Positions 1-7,198 of a stretch of DNA of 34,953 bases are shown piece by piece. Position numbers and translations under genes: made by a program. The DNA lies in contig CAMAWG010000028.1 of NCBI GenBank assembly GCA_945861855.1, positions 1 to 34,953 of the forward strand, in the 5' to 3' direction. The DNA comes from Rhodoplanes serenus (GTDB lineage Bacteria; Pseudomonadota; Alphaproteobacteria; Rhizobiales; Xanthobacteraceae). The stretch's first letter is position 1. Each line of letters begins with the position of its first letter. The notes below the pieces were generated by a model, which saw only the letters and a list, made by a program, of their open reading frames with translations, was not told the origin of the DNA and made no database searches.

Positions 1-614
1 TTGTTCTCCTTGGCGTGGCCGCGCACCCACTGGTCGGTCTGGATCAGGCCGACCAGCACGGCGTTGACCAGCACGTTGTGGACGGCGCCCTCGTTCGACA
101 GCACCTTGGTCAGCGCCATGCCGGCCGCGCGCGTGACCGAGGTCGGCGCGCTGCCGTGGCGCGGCCATTTCGCGCCGCTGTTGAGCACGTTGACGATGCG
201 GCCCCACTTGCGCGCCTTCATGCCGGGAAACGCCGCCCGCGCGAGGCGGATCGCCGAGAACAGCTTGAGGTCGAAGTCGGCCTGCCAGATCGCGTCGGTC
301 GCGGCCTCGAACGGCCCGTTGGAATGGGTGCCGGCGTTGTTGAGCAGCACGTCGACGCGGCCGAGCGCCGCCTCGGCGGTGGCGAAGATGCGGGCGCAGT
401 CCTCCGCCTTGCTGACGTCGGCGGCGATGGCGACAACCTTGCCCTTTCCCTCGCGGGCGAGGCTCGCGCGCGCCTCCTCCAGCACGGCGGGCCGGCGGGC
501 GACGATCGCGACGCTCGCGCCCGCGCGCATGAAGTTCATGGCGGCGGCGAAGCCGATGCCCTGGCTGCCGCCGGTGATCAGCGCGCAGCGCCCGTCCATT
601 CGCATGTCGATCAT
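1..614 (-). CDS. SDR-family oxidoreductase, 3' end cut off by window edge
   Basis: Short-chain dehydrogenase/reductase with a Rossmann fold. The first 204 residues are visible; the C-terminal part lies beyond the left edge. The frame opens at ATG 614 (MIDMRMDGRCALITGG), with ATGs at 605 and 599 as alternative starts. Seen: the cofactor motif TGGSQGIG near residue 14 and the NNAG motif (LLNNAGTHSNG). The region that normally carries Ser-Tyr-x3-Lys reads SAPTSVTRAAG, so Thr stands in the Tyr position and Arg in the Lys position. Family membership is clear. The missing Tyr/Lys pair means ordinary carbonyl/alcohol chemistry is doubtful and the substrate is unknown. The upstream gene is divergent, so this is probably its own transcription unit. 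Confidence 0.85.
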   Translation of the reverse strand, partial: MIDMRMDGRCALITGGSQGIGFAAAMNFMRAGASVAIVARRPAVLEEARASLAREGKGKVVAIAADVSKAEDCARIFATAEAALGRVDVLLNNAGTHSNGPFEAATDAIWQADFDLKLFSAIRLARAAFPGMKARKWGRIVNVLNSGAKWPRHGSAPTSVTRAAGMALTKVLSNEGAVHNVLVNAVLVGLIQTDQWVRGHAKEN

Positions 615-924
615 GCTGGGGATTCCCGTGTGTTCCGGCCTTCGGCGGCCCGCGTGTTTGCCGATGTGTCGTTCATTTCGCGCGCCCGCGCAACGCGCGC
701 AATCGCAGGCGGCATCTGCCAAAGCGAGACGTTTGACCCGGTTCAGTCCGGAAAAATTCATAAGCAAATATAATAACTTAGGTAGTAGACGCCTACCGTT
801 AACCATACCCGCTTCCCGGCTAACATCTCCCCACTGTGAGGCGGCCAACGGGGGGCTCGGCCCAAGGCTCCGAGCCAATTACCCAAACGCGGAATGGTCC
901 GCGTCAAACCAAAGGAGCGTTGCC
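615..924. other. divergent intergenic region, AT-rich patch and two leader hairpins
   Basis: About 310 bases between two divergently transcribed genes, with no convincing ORF. It contains an AT-rich stretch around 750-790 with a perfect TATAAT at 769-774 on the plus strand. No good -35 box sits at the usual distance (a TTGACC at 733-738 is too far away), so promoter status is uncertain. Closer to the plus-strand gene there are two small hairpins, one of 7 bp (854-860 with 870-876) and one of 5 bp (889-893 with 898-902). They would lie in the leader of the gene at 925. Confidence 0.35.
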
Positions 925-1422
925 ATGAAGTGCCTCACAGCGCCCCTGGGGACCTTGCTGGTCCTCGGGCTGGCCCTTGCCGCCACCCCGGCTTTCGCCG
1001 CGGACGGCCGCAGCTATCGAAGCGACTGCTACAAGTGCCCTGCCCCCAAAAAATACGACTCCCAGGAGGTGGTGAAGACAACCCGGGACGTCGACCACTC
1101 GCGGGTCATCGAGACCAGGTCGGTGGCGCCGTCGCGGCGGGTGATCGAGACCAACCACCTGATCGTCCACGAGCAGGAGACCCGCAACGTCGGCACCATC
1201 GAGCACAACCACACCGTGATCGAGAAGGAGTTGGTGCTGACCAAGCGCAACGTCGACACCAAGCGCGTCAACACCAACGTCAACCTGGTCGAGCACAAGT
1301 ACAACACGCAGCGGCAGCGCGTGGTCGAGGAGCGCGAAATCCCCGGCACGGTGCGCGACCTGCGCGACTGCAATTGCGACGGCCCGCGCGCCGTCCGCGC
1401 CTACGGCATGGCGGCGAAATAG
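925..1422 (+). CDS. small secreted protein with CxxC and CxC motifs, unknown function
   Basis: 165 residues; function not recognised. Start ATG 925 follows a good ribosome site (AAAGGAG) and opens a clear Sec signal peptide (MKCLTAPLG, then a Leu/Ala core), with probable cleavage after AFA at residue 25. The reading frame is open far upstream, but that part overlaps the divergent SDR gene and is not coding. The mature chain is hydrophilic. Near its start is SDCYKC (Cys35, Cys38) and near its end DCNCDG (Cys149, Cys151). Between them, short similar strings alternate charged and aliphatic residues (RVIETRSVAP, RRVIETNHLIV, HNHTVIEKELV), suggesting a repetitive beta or coiled fold. The four cysteines could form disulfides or bind metal in the periplasm; that is inference. 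Similar hypothetical proteins are, from memory, common in Bradyrhizobium-like genomes. Confidence 0.8.
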   Translation: MKCLTAPLGTLLVLGLALAATPAFAADGRSYRSDCYKCPAPKKYDSQEVVKTTRDVDHSRVIETRSVAPSRRVIETNHLIVHEQETRNVGTIEHNHTVIEKELVLTKRNVDTKRVNTNVNLVEHKYNTQRQRVVEEREIPGTVRDLRDCNCDGPRAVRAYGMAAK

Positions 1423-1442
1423 GACGCCGCCGGCCTATGAGA

Positions 1443-1465
1443 CTGCGCGGGCCTCCCCCGCGCAG
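1443..1465 (+). terminator. GC-rich hairpin after secreted protein gene
   Basis: Perfect 9-bp stem CTGCGCGGG / CCCGCGCAG with a 5-base loop, 20 bases after the stop at 1422. No T-run follows, so it is either a 3' stabilising hairpin or a weak terminator. Confidence 0.45.
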
Positions 1466-1511
1466 GACCAAGCGACCCGGCACTATGCGACCCTGTACGA
1501 CTCATCCCTGG

Positions 1512-1550
1512 CCGCCCCACCGCGACACCGGCGGGGCGGTCTTGCTTTCC
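1512..1550 (+). terminator. probable Rho-independent terminator
   Basis: The stem CCGCCCC / GGGGCGG (1512-1518 with 1533-1539) continues past one mismatch into CCG/CGG around a 6-base loop. It is followed by the T-rich string TCTTGCTTT. It lies between the secreted-protein gene and the L,D-transpeptidase gene and would end the former's transcript. Confidence 0.55.
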
Positions 1551-1623
1551 GGGCCTGCCACAATCCCGCCCGCCGATGTGCTACACTTGCCGCGCGGCAT
1601 CGAGGTCGGGTGGGTTTTTCGTC

Positions 1624-2280
1624 ATGTGTCTCCTTCGTCCCCTGTTGGCGGCGATCGCAGCCGTCGCGTTTTTCGCCCTGCCCGCCTCCGCGGCCCTCCT
1701 GATCGAGATCGACAAGTCGGCGCAGACGATGACCGTCTCGCAGGACGGCGCGCGGATTCACACCTGGCCGGTGTCCACGGGGCTGCGCGGCTACGACACG
1801 CCGGGCGGCGCGTTCAAGCCGTTCCGCATGGAGAAGGACCACTTCAGCCGCGAGTGGGACGACGCGCCGATGCCGCACTCGATCTTCTTCACCACCAGGG
1901 GCCACGCGATCCACGGCACCATGCACGGCAAGGCGATCGGCCGGCCGGCGTCGCACGGCTGCGTGCGGCTCGGGCTTGAGAACGCCCGCGTCCTGTTCGA
2001 TCTGGTCCGGCAGGAGGGCATGGCCAACACCCGCGTGGTGCTGTTCGGCGACATCCCGAGCCGCAGTGCGCCGGCGGTGGCGCGGCAGGTGCCGCGATAC
2101 GACCGGCCCGGCTATGGCGACGTCACCGGATCGGTGCCGGAGCGCCGGATCTATCGCGACGACCGCCCGATCTACTGGCAGCGCGACTCAGGCCCGCCGG
2201 TGTTCGAGGATCGCGACATGCGCATTCGCCGCCTGCCGCCGCCGCCCTTCTACATGGGCCGGCGCTACGGCTGGGACTGA
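1624..2280 (+). CDS. L,D-transpeptidase (YkuD domain), secreted
   Basis: 218 residues. YkuD-family enzymes cross-link peptidoglycan 3-3 or attach proteins to it in the periplasm. ATG 1624 is preferred over the upstream in-frame ATG 1576 because it directly begins a signal peptide (MCLLRPLLAAIAAVAFFALPASA) and has a G-rich ribosome site before it. The catalytic domain spans about residues 22-145. It has the His of IHGTMHG and the signature SHGCVRL, with His111 and nucleophile Cys113. The remaining 75 residues form a Pro/Arg/Tyr-rich tail ending RRYGWD, probably disordered. Length and motif fit the single-domain secreted members common in Rhizobiales, which rely heavily on L,D-cross-links. Which reaction it performs cannot be told from sequence. 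Confidence 0.93.
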   Translation: MCLLRPLLAAIAAVAFFALPASAALLIEIDKSAQTMTVSQDGARIHTWPVSTGLRGYDTPGGAFKPFRMEKDHFSREWDDAPMPHSIFFTTRGHAIHGTMHGKAIGRPASHGCVRLGLENARVLFDLVRQEGMANTRVVLFGDIPSRSAPAVARQVPRYDRPGYGDVTGSVPERRIYRDDRPIYWQRDSGPPVFEDRDMRIRRLPPPPFYMGRRYGWD

Positions 2281-2396
2281 CGCCGCAACCTTTGCGCTAG
2301 ATCAATGCTCCTGCGGTCTCGCGGCGCGAAGCTTTTCACGTTGGCTGAACCATTCGGCGCGGGCCCGGGAATGGGCCCGGGCAACGGAGGAATCGC

Positions 2397-2843
2397 ATGT
2401 ACCGGAATATCCTGATCGCGACCGACGGCTCGGTGCTGGCCGGCAAGGCCGTCGCGCATGGCCTGGGGCTGGCGAAATCGGTCGGCGCCAAGGTGACGGC
2501 GGTGATCGTCGAGGCGCCGTTCAATGTGTTCGACGTGCCGGAATCGCGCTCGCGCCAGATGTCGGAGGCCTTCGCGCAACACGGCGAAGCCATGAAGCGG
2601 CATGCCGGCAAGGTGCTGGGCGACGTGGCCGAGGCGGCAAGGAAGGCCGGCGTTCCCTGCGACACCGTGCAGGTGGAGCACGAGCATCCCTACGAGGCGA
2701 TCATCCAGGCCGCCAACGACAAGGGCTGCGACGCCATCATCATGGCCTCGCACGGGCGCAGCGGCATTTCCGCCGTGCTGCTCGGCAGCGTCACCAACAA
2801 GGTGCTCACCCACACGGCCATTCCGGTTGTCGTCGTCCACTGA
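2397..2843 (+). CDS. universal stress protein, UspA family
   Basis: 148 residues, one Usp domain and the usual length for the family. These cytoplasmic proteins accumulate under stress and many bind ATP. Seen: the N-terminal beta strand NILIATDGS with Asp10, and the C-terminal phosphate-binding loop ASHG-x9-GS (Gly120, Gly130-Ser131), close to the ATP-binding pattern G-x2-G-x9-G(S/T) but with Ala for the first Gly. It ends in the typical strand IPVVVVH. Start ATG 2397 has a ribosome site ACGGAGGA seven bases upstream. It converges with the next gene, leaving only 16 bases between the two stops. Confidence 0.93.
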   Translation: MYRNILIATDGSVLAGKAVAHGLGLAKSVGAKVTAVIVEAPFNVFDVPESRSRQMSEAFAQHGEAMKRHAGKVLGDVAEAARKAGVPCDTVQVEHEHPYEAIIQAANDKGCDAIIMASHGRSGISAVLLGSVTNKVLTHTAIPVVVVH

Positions 2844-2859
2844 GCGAGAGCGGCGCCGG

Positions 2860-3453
2860 CTATTTTCCCGCAAGCCAGGCCGCGTAGCGCACCTTGAGCG
2901 CCTCGGTCTCCGGCCGGCCGTCGTAATGCACCGGCTCCGCCAGCGCGCGGCCCGAGGCGTGCACCCGGTAGGCCATGTAGCGATACGGCGCCGGGTATTT
3001 TCCGGCGTCGGATTTCGCCATCATCGCGGCAAATCTTTCCGACGGCTCGACCGGATCGAGACGGTCCTTCTCGTACAGCGCCGCGCGCTCGATCATGCGC
3101 CAGACGCCGTCGCGGCGCTCCAGCCGGTCGAGGAAGCGGCCATTGGAGGTGAGATCCACCTCCACACCCTCGATGGTCTGGCGCACCAGGATGGCCACGC
3201 TGGTTTCGGCAGTGGCGCGGGCGCCGTTCACGGCGACGCGCGCCGGCCACAGCAGATGCTTGGCCGCGCTGCCACGGCCGAAGTTGCGCTGGCAATGCGC
3301 GACGAACTCCGGATACGGCCCGCGAAACCACGACACCGCGATTTCGCCGCCGGGATGAAAGATCGCCGCAAGATCGTCCCAGCGCCCCTGGTCGCGCGCG
3401 AAGCCCCAGTTCTGGATAACTTCGGCGCAGGCGATCTTGTCGGCGATATCCAT
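2860..3453 (-). CDS. NTF2-like / SnoaL-fold protein
   Basis: 197 residues. The N-terminal part (about 1-135) reads like an NTF2-like cone fold of the SnoaL_4 type: a helix with GFARDQGRWDDLAAIFHPGGEI, then SNGRFLDRLERRDGVWRMIERAALYEKDR. Such proteins are often hydratases, isomerases or dehydratase-like enzymes on small cyclic compounds, but many have no known substrate and none is suggested here. The C-terminal 60 residues (KYPAPYRYMAYRVHASG...) extend past the core domain. It is divergent from prmA, with 125 bases between the starts, and convergent with the universal stress gene. Confidence 0.75.
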   Translation of the reverse strand: MDIADKIACAEVIQNWGFARDQGRWDDLAAIFHPGGEIAVSWFRGPYPEFVAHCQRNFGRGSAAKHLLWPARVAVNGARATAETSVAILVRQTIEGVEVDLTSNGRFLDRLERRDGVWRMIERAALYEKDRLDPVEPSERFAAMMAKSDAGKYPAPYRYMAYRVHASGRALAEPVHYDGRPETEALKVRYAAWLAGK

Positions 3454-3578
3454 GCGGTGCCCTGTGGACCAGTGGAGGAAATGTCACGATCGCGACCGCA
3501 TCAAGCGGTTCACAAGGCTGTCTATATCCTGTCGATAATTGCTGTGGAAGTTTCCCTTTGCCCCGTGCATAAACCGCT

Positions 3579-4493
3579 GTGACCAACGTCAGAAACAAAT
3601 CCAGCACAAATGGCTCAACCTTCGTCGCGCGGCTGACCGCCGACGAGGCGTCGGCACGCCGCATCGCCAACTTCCTGGCCGAGAGCCTCGATCCGTCCGA
3701 GGTCGCCTGCGCAGCCTTCGAGCTTCCGGACAAGAGCTGGCAGGTCGACATCCATTTTCGGAAAGAACCGGTGAAAGCCGAACTGCGCGAGATGATCGCG
3801 CTCGCCGGCGACGAGAAGTCGGCAAGCACTGTGAAGGTGGAGCGCGTTGCAGCGCGCGACTGGGTCAAGGAAAGCCTTGAAGGCCTCAAGCCGGTCGCCG
3901 CCGGACGCTTCGTCGTGCACGGCGCGCACGACCGCACGCGCGTGCCCAGTCATCGCATCGGCATCGAAATCGAGGCCGCGACCGCCTTCGGCACCGGCCA
4001 TCACGGCACGACGCGCGGCTGCCTGCTGGCGCTGGACGCGCTGGCGCGCCGAGGCCCGCGGCCGCGCCACATCCTCGACATCGGCACGGGCTCGGGCGTG
4101 CTGGCGATTGCCGCGGCGAAGCTCTACCGCGTGCCGGTGCTGGCGACCGACATCGACCCGCGCGCCGTGCAGAACGCGCGGGCCAACGCGCAAAGGAACG
4201 GCGTCGGCGCGCTGGTCACCGTGGTGCATGCGGGGGACCTGCGCGCGCCACAGGTGGTCGCGCGCGCGCCCTACGATCTGGTGACGGCGAACATCCTGCT
4301 GCATCCGCTGCAGCGGCTGGCCGCGCCGACGGCGCGGCAGCTCATGCCGAATGCGCGGATGGTGATCTCGGGAGTTCTGGCTTCGCAGGCCAACGCGGCG
4401 CTGGCCGCCTACCGGTCGCAGGGACTGGTGCTGGAACGCTCGTTCGCGCTGGACGGCTGGGTCACCCCGGTGATGGTGGCGCGGTCGGTCTGA
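3579..4493 (+). CDS. prmA: ribosomal protein L11 methyltransferase PrmA
   Basis: 304 residues. It uses S-adenosylmethionine to trimethylate lysines and the N-terminus of ribosomal protein L11 in the cytoplasm. Seen: an N-terminal substrate-binding region (1-125), the family signature AFGTGHHGTT (136-145), SAM motif I LDIGTGSG (166-173), acidic ribose-binding DID (191-193) and TANIL (236-240) near the active site. The GTG start at 3579 is the first possible start in frame. No clear ribosome site precedes it. The length is near the usual 290-300. It is followed at a distance by the Xaa-Pro aminopeptidase gene, an order I recall from Bradyrhizobium relatives. Confidence 0.95.
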   Translation: MTNVRNKSSTNGSTFVARLTADEASARRIANFLAESLDPSEVACAAFELPDKSWQVDIHFRKEPVKAELREMIALAGDEKSASTVKVERVAARDWVKESLEGLKPVAAGRFVVHGAHDRTRVPSHRIGIEIEAATAFGTGHHGTTRGCLLALDALARRGPRPRHILDIGTGSGVLAIAAAKLYRVPVLATDIDPRAVQNARANAQRNGVGALVTVVHAGDLRAPQVVARAPYDLVTANILLHPLQRLAAPTARQLMPNARMVISGVLASQANAALAAYRSQGLVLERSFALDGWVTPVMVARSV

Positions 4494-4513
4494 GCGCGGC
4501 TGATGACGCTCAG
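4490..4513 (+). terminator. hairpin overlapping the prmA stop codon
   Basis: 7-bp stem CTGAGCG / CGCTCAG with a 10-base loop. The prmA stop TGA is inside the 5' arm. No T-run follows, so termination is uncertain. Confidence 0.3.
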
Positions 4514-4743
4514 CGAATGCCTCATCTGCCGCTCCGCAAGCGCATCCAGCCAGCGTAGCAGGGCACCGCGCCGGGGCGCCAGATCGGGTGACTTGCAGCC
4601 GCCGAATGCCAACGCAGCCATACGGTTGTCCTGATGCTGCGGTCGCTCCCAATGCCGATTCCAGGAACTACCGCGCTGCAGCATAATAGCGATTCCAGGC
4701 TCCATTAGCATTGGCGATGGAGCATAGGTCCATTGTCCCTGCT
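4494..4743. other. non-coding stretch after prmA
   Basis: About 250 bases of the 324-base gap between the convergent prmA and small-protein genes. Apart from the hairpin at the prmA stop I see no ORF with coding character and no RNA gene. It is visibly less GC-rich than the genes around it. Confidence 0.4.
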
Positions 4744-4775
4744 GCATCATCGCCTCAGGTTGGAGGCGATGATGC
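4744..4775 (-). terminator. perfect 13-bp hairpin between convergent genes
   Basis: GCATCATCGCCTC (4744-4756) pairs perfectly with GAGGCGATGATGC (4763-4775) around a 6-base loop. It can extend by a G-T wobble and two more pairs. It lies about 45 bases beyond the stop of the minus-strand small gene and 250 beyond prmA. There is no T-run, so it is either a shared terminator/3' stabiliser or a dyad binding site. Confidence 0.45.
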
Positions 4776-4800
4776 GGCTATTACGGGACCGAGGCCGAGG

Positions 4801-4817
4801 AGCCCCAAGCGGGGGCT
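4801..4817 (-). terminator. short hairpin touching the stop of the 77-residue protein
   Basis: AGCCCC (4801-4806) pairs with GGGGCT (4812-4817) over a 5-base loop, directly beyond the stop codon at 4818. It is small but GC-only, a likely part of the 3' end of this transcript. Confidence 0.35.
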
Positions 4818-5051
4818 TCAGCGCACGAATGGCAGCGAATCCTCGTTGCGCTCGTTGATCTTCCAGCCGGCCTCTTCCAGCTCGCGCGGCAGCCGCAGGC
4901 CATGACGCCGGATCTCGTCCATCGCCTGCCTCTCGCGGGCCTCGATCATGCGAGCCAGGATGCGGGCAAACAGGCCTGGACGCTTGCGAACCGGCGCGGC
5001 AACCGGCAATCCGGCCCGGGCGGTGGAGACGTCGTAGGCGACCGTGGACAT
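4818..5051 (-). CDS. small conserved-type protein, unknown function
   Basis: 77 residues, function not recognised. The start chosen is ATG 5051 (MSTVAYDVSTARAG), because AAGGAG stands about 8 bases upstream. The frame stays open for another 44 codons upstream but those look like leader sequence. The chain has a basic, flexible N-terminus (PVRKRPG), then an amphipathic helix rich in Arg and Glu (FARILARMIEARERQAMDEI). It ends with the pattern LPRELEEAGWKI and NEDSLPFVR. The C-terminal pattern resembles small hypothetical proteins I recall from Bradyrhizobium-like genomes. No signal peptide or membrane segment. Strong hairpins follow the stop, supporting a real transcript. Confidence 0.72.
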   Translation of the reverse strand: MSTVAYDVSTARAGLPVAAPVRKRPGLFARILARMIEARERQAMDEIRRHGLRLPRELEEAGWKINERNEDSLPFVR

Positions 5052-5356
5052 GAGGGGGACTCCTTCTGTTCCGAAAGACCGCCGATGGCTCCCCTTCGCC
5101 ACCCGTCTTTTCTGCAACGCAACATAGTCCGCCAGCGCGAAAGGAGTAGCGTCAAGATTGCATGTCTCACCTATTAAGTTCATATAATCTAACGACTAAT
5201 TCAGATTTTTGATCGAATGGATCAAGTCCGGCGATGGTTGCATCGGAGACTTTATGTTGCATTGCACATAAATTGGATCGCCCCGATTGCAGCCAAACGG
5301 GCGCGTCAACCGGCCGCGCAATTGCCCGGCCCTGCCCCGACCCATAGATTGCGGCG
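5052..5356. other. AT-rich divergent promoter region
   Basis: 305 bases between the small minus-strand gene and the plus-strand aminopeptidase gene. The part from about 5150 to 5290 is strikingly AT-rich for this genome and holds imperfect dyads such as the TTGCAT/TGCACATA-like string around 5255-5275. It probably carries promoters for both genes. I could not fix -35/-10 pairs with correct spacing and call none. Confidence 0.35.
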
Positions 5357-7189
5357 ATGTTCGAGGCCCGTTTCCAGTCGTTCGACGATCCGCAACCGGC
5401 GCAAACCGGGCCCCGCGTCCTAGCGCTGCGCGCCGAACTGGCCCGGGCCGGGCTTGCGGGCTTCATCCTGCCCCGCGCCGACCGCCACCAGAACGAATAC
5501 GTCCCGCCCTCCGAGGAGCGGCTGCTCTGGCTGACCGGCTTCACCGGCTCCGCCGGCGTGACCCTGGTGCTTGCCGGCCGGGCCGCCCTGTTCGTCGATG
5601 GCCGCTACACGCTTCAGGCGCGCGACCAGGTGGACGCGGCCGTTTTCGAGATCGTGCCGATCGCCGAAACGCCGCCCGAGCGCTGGCTGGAGCAGAACCT
5701 GCCGGCCGGCGCCAAGCTCGGCTACGACCCGTGGCTGCACACCGCCGAAGGCGCGGAGCGGCTCGCGCGCGCCTGCGCCAATGCCGGTGCGACGCTTTCG
5801 CCCGCCGAGCCCAATCCGGTCGATGCGATCTGGATCGACCGGCCGGCGCCGCCGCTCGGCCCGGTGGCGCTGCACGATCTGAAATTCGCCGGCGAGGCGA
5901 CAAGCTCGAAGCTCGAAAAAATCCGCGCCGAGATCGCGACCCTGCGCGCCGACGCGCTGGTGATCTCCGATCCGCACGCCGTGGCCTGGACCTTCAACGT
6001 CCGCGGGGCCGACGTCGCACACACGCCGCTGCCGCTCGCCTTCGCCATCGTGCCGAAGGAGGGACGCCCGGCGCTCTACATCGAAAGCGCGAAGCTCTCC
6101 AACGCGGTCCGCCACAAGCTCGAAGAGGCGACCGAGGTGCGCGAGCCCCCGGCCTTAATCGGCGATCTCAAGGCGCTCGGCGCTGCCGGCCGCACCGTGC
6201 GGCTCGATCAGGCGACCGGCGCCGATTCGCTGTCGCGCATCATCAATGACGCAGGCGGCAAGGCGACGCGCGGGCTCGACCCGATCGCCATGATGAAGGC
6301 TATCAAGAACCCGGTCGAGATCGAGGGTGCGCGCGCCGCGCATGCGCGCGACGGCGCGGCGGTGACGCGCTTCCTCGCCTGGTTCGACCGCGAGGCGCCG
6401 CAAGGCAAGCTCACCGAGATCGGCGCGGTCGAGGCGCTGGAGAGCTTCCGCCGCGACACGGGGCTGCTCAAGGACGTGTCGTTCCCGAGCATCTCCGGCG
6501 CCGGGCCGGACGGCGCCATCGTGCACTACCGCGTGACGCGCTCGACCAACCGCAGGATCGCGCCGGGCGAATTGTTTTTGATCGACTCCGGCGGACAGTA
6601 CCAGGACGGCACCACCGACATCACCCGCACCGTCGCAGTCGGCACGCCCACGCCGGAGATGCGCGAGCGCTTCACGCTGGTGCTCAAGGGCCACATCGCC
6701 ATCGCCCGCGCGGTGTTCCCCGACGGCACCGCGGGCGCGCAACTCGATCCGTTTGCGCGCCAGGCGCTGTGGGCGCATGGCCTCGACTTCGAGCACGGCA
6801 CCGGCCACGGCGTCGGCAGCTATCTTTCGGTGCACGAGGGCCCGGCGCGCATCTCCAAGCTCGGCAACACGCCGCTCAAGCGCGGCATGATCCTGTCGAA
6901 CGAGCCCGGCTATTACAAAGCCGGCGAATACGGCATCCGCATCGAGAACCTGGTGCTGGTGGTGGAGGGCGAGAAGGTCGCGGGCGCCGAGAAGACGCTC
7001 AACGCCTTCGAGACCCTGACGCTCGCGCCGATCGACCGGCGGCTGATCGAGCGAACGCTGCTCGACGCGGGAGAAGTGTCCTGGCTCGACACCTATCACG
7101 CGCGCGTGGCGCAGACGCTGGCGCCGCTGGTCGACGACGAGACGCGGGCCTGGCTCGGAGCCGCGACGCGGCCACTCGGGCAGGGCTGA
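5357..7189 (+). CDS. pepP: Xaa-Pro aminopeptidase, three-domain M24B
   Basis: 610 residues. Metallopeptidase that removes an N-terminal residue preceding proline; cytoplasmic, no signal peptide. Layout: two creatinase-like N-terminal domains (about 1-305), the pita-bread M24 catalytic domain (about 310-540) and a short C-terminal M24_C-type domain. All five expected metal ligands are visible: Asp410 in DSGGQYQDG, Asp421 in TTDIT, His484 in TGHGVGS, the Glu of NEPGYY and the Glu of IRIENL. Length and ligand spacing match the long form best known from eukaryotic cytosolic aminopeptidase P rather than the roughly 440-residue E. coli PepP. The symbol is therefore used loosely. The following MFS gene starts nine bases after the stop, suggesting an operon. 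Confidence 0.94.
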   Translation: MFEARFQSFDDPQPAQTGPRVLALRAELARAGLAGFILPRADRHQNEYVPPSEERLLWLTGFTGSAGVTLVLAGRAALFVDGRYTLQARDQVDAAVFEIVPIAETPPERWLEQNLPAGAKLGYDPWLHTAEGAERLARACANAGATLSPAEPNPVDAIWIDRPAPPLGPVALHDLKFAGEATSSKLEKIRAEIATLRADALVISDPHAVAWTFNVRGADVAHTPLPLAFAIVPKEGRPALYIESAKLSNAVRHKLEEATEVREPPALIGDLKALGAAGRTVRLDQATGADSLSRIINDAGGKATRGLDPIAMMKAIKNPVEIEGARAAHARDGAAVTRFLAWFDREAPQGKLTEIGAVEALESFRRDTGLLKDVSFPSISGAGPDGAIVHYRVTRSTNRRIAPGELFLIDSGGQYQDGTTDITRTVAVGTPTPEMRERFTLVLKGHIAIARAVFPDGTAGAQLDPFARQALWAHGLDFEHGTGHGVGSYLSVHEGPARISKLGNTPLKRGMILSNEPGYYKAGEYGIRIENLVLVVEGEKVAGAEKTLNAFETLTLAPIDRRLIERTLLDAGEVSWLDTYHARVAQTLAPLVDDETRAWLGAATRPLGQG

Positions 7190-7198
7190 AGGGCCCGC

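Noticed and set aside
733-774. TTGACC/TATAAT pair as a sigma-70 promoter
   Set aside because: The boxes are 30 bases apart, far more than the usual 16-18.
1-924. Open plus-strand frame running into the secreted-protein gene
   Set aside because: The upstream part is opposite the SDR gene, and the signal peptide with ribosome site at 925 marks the real start.
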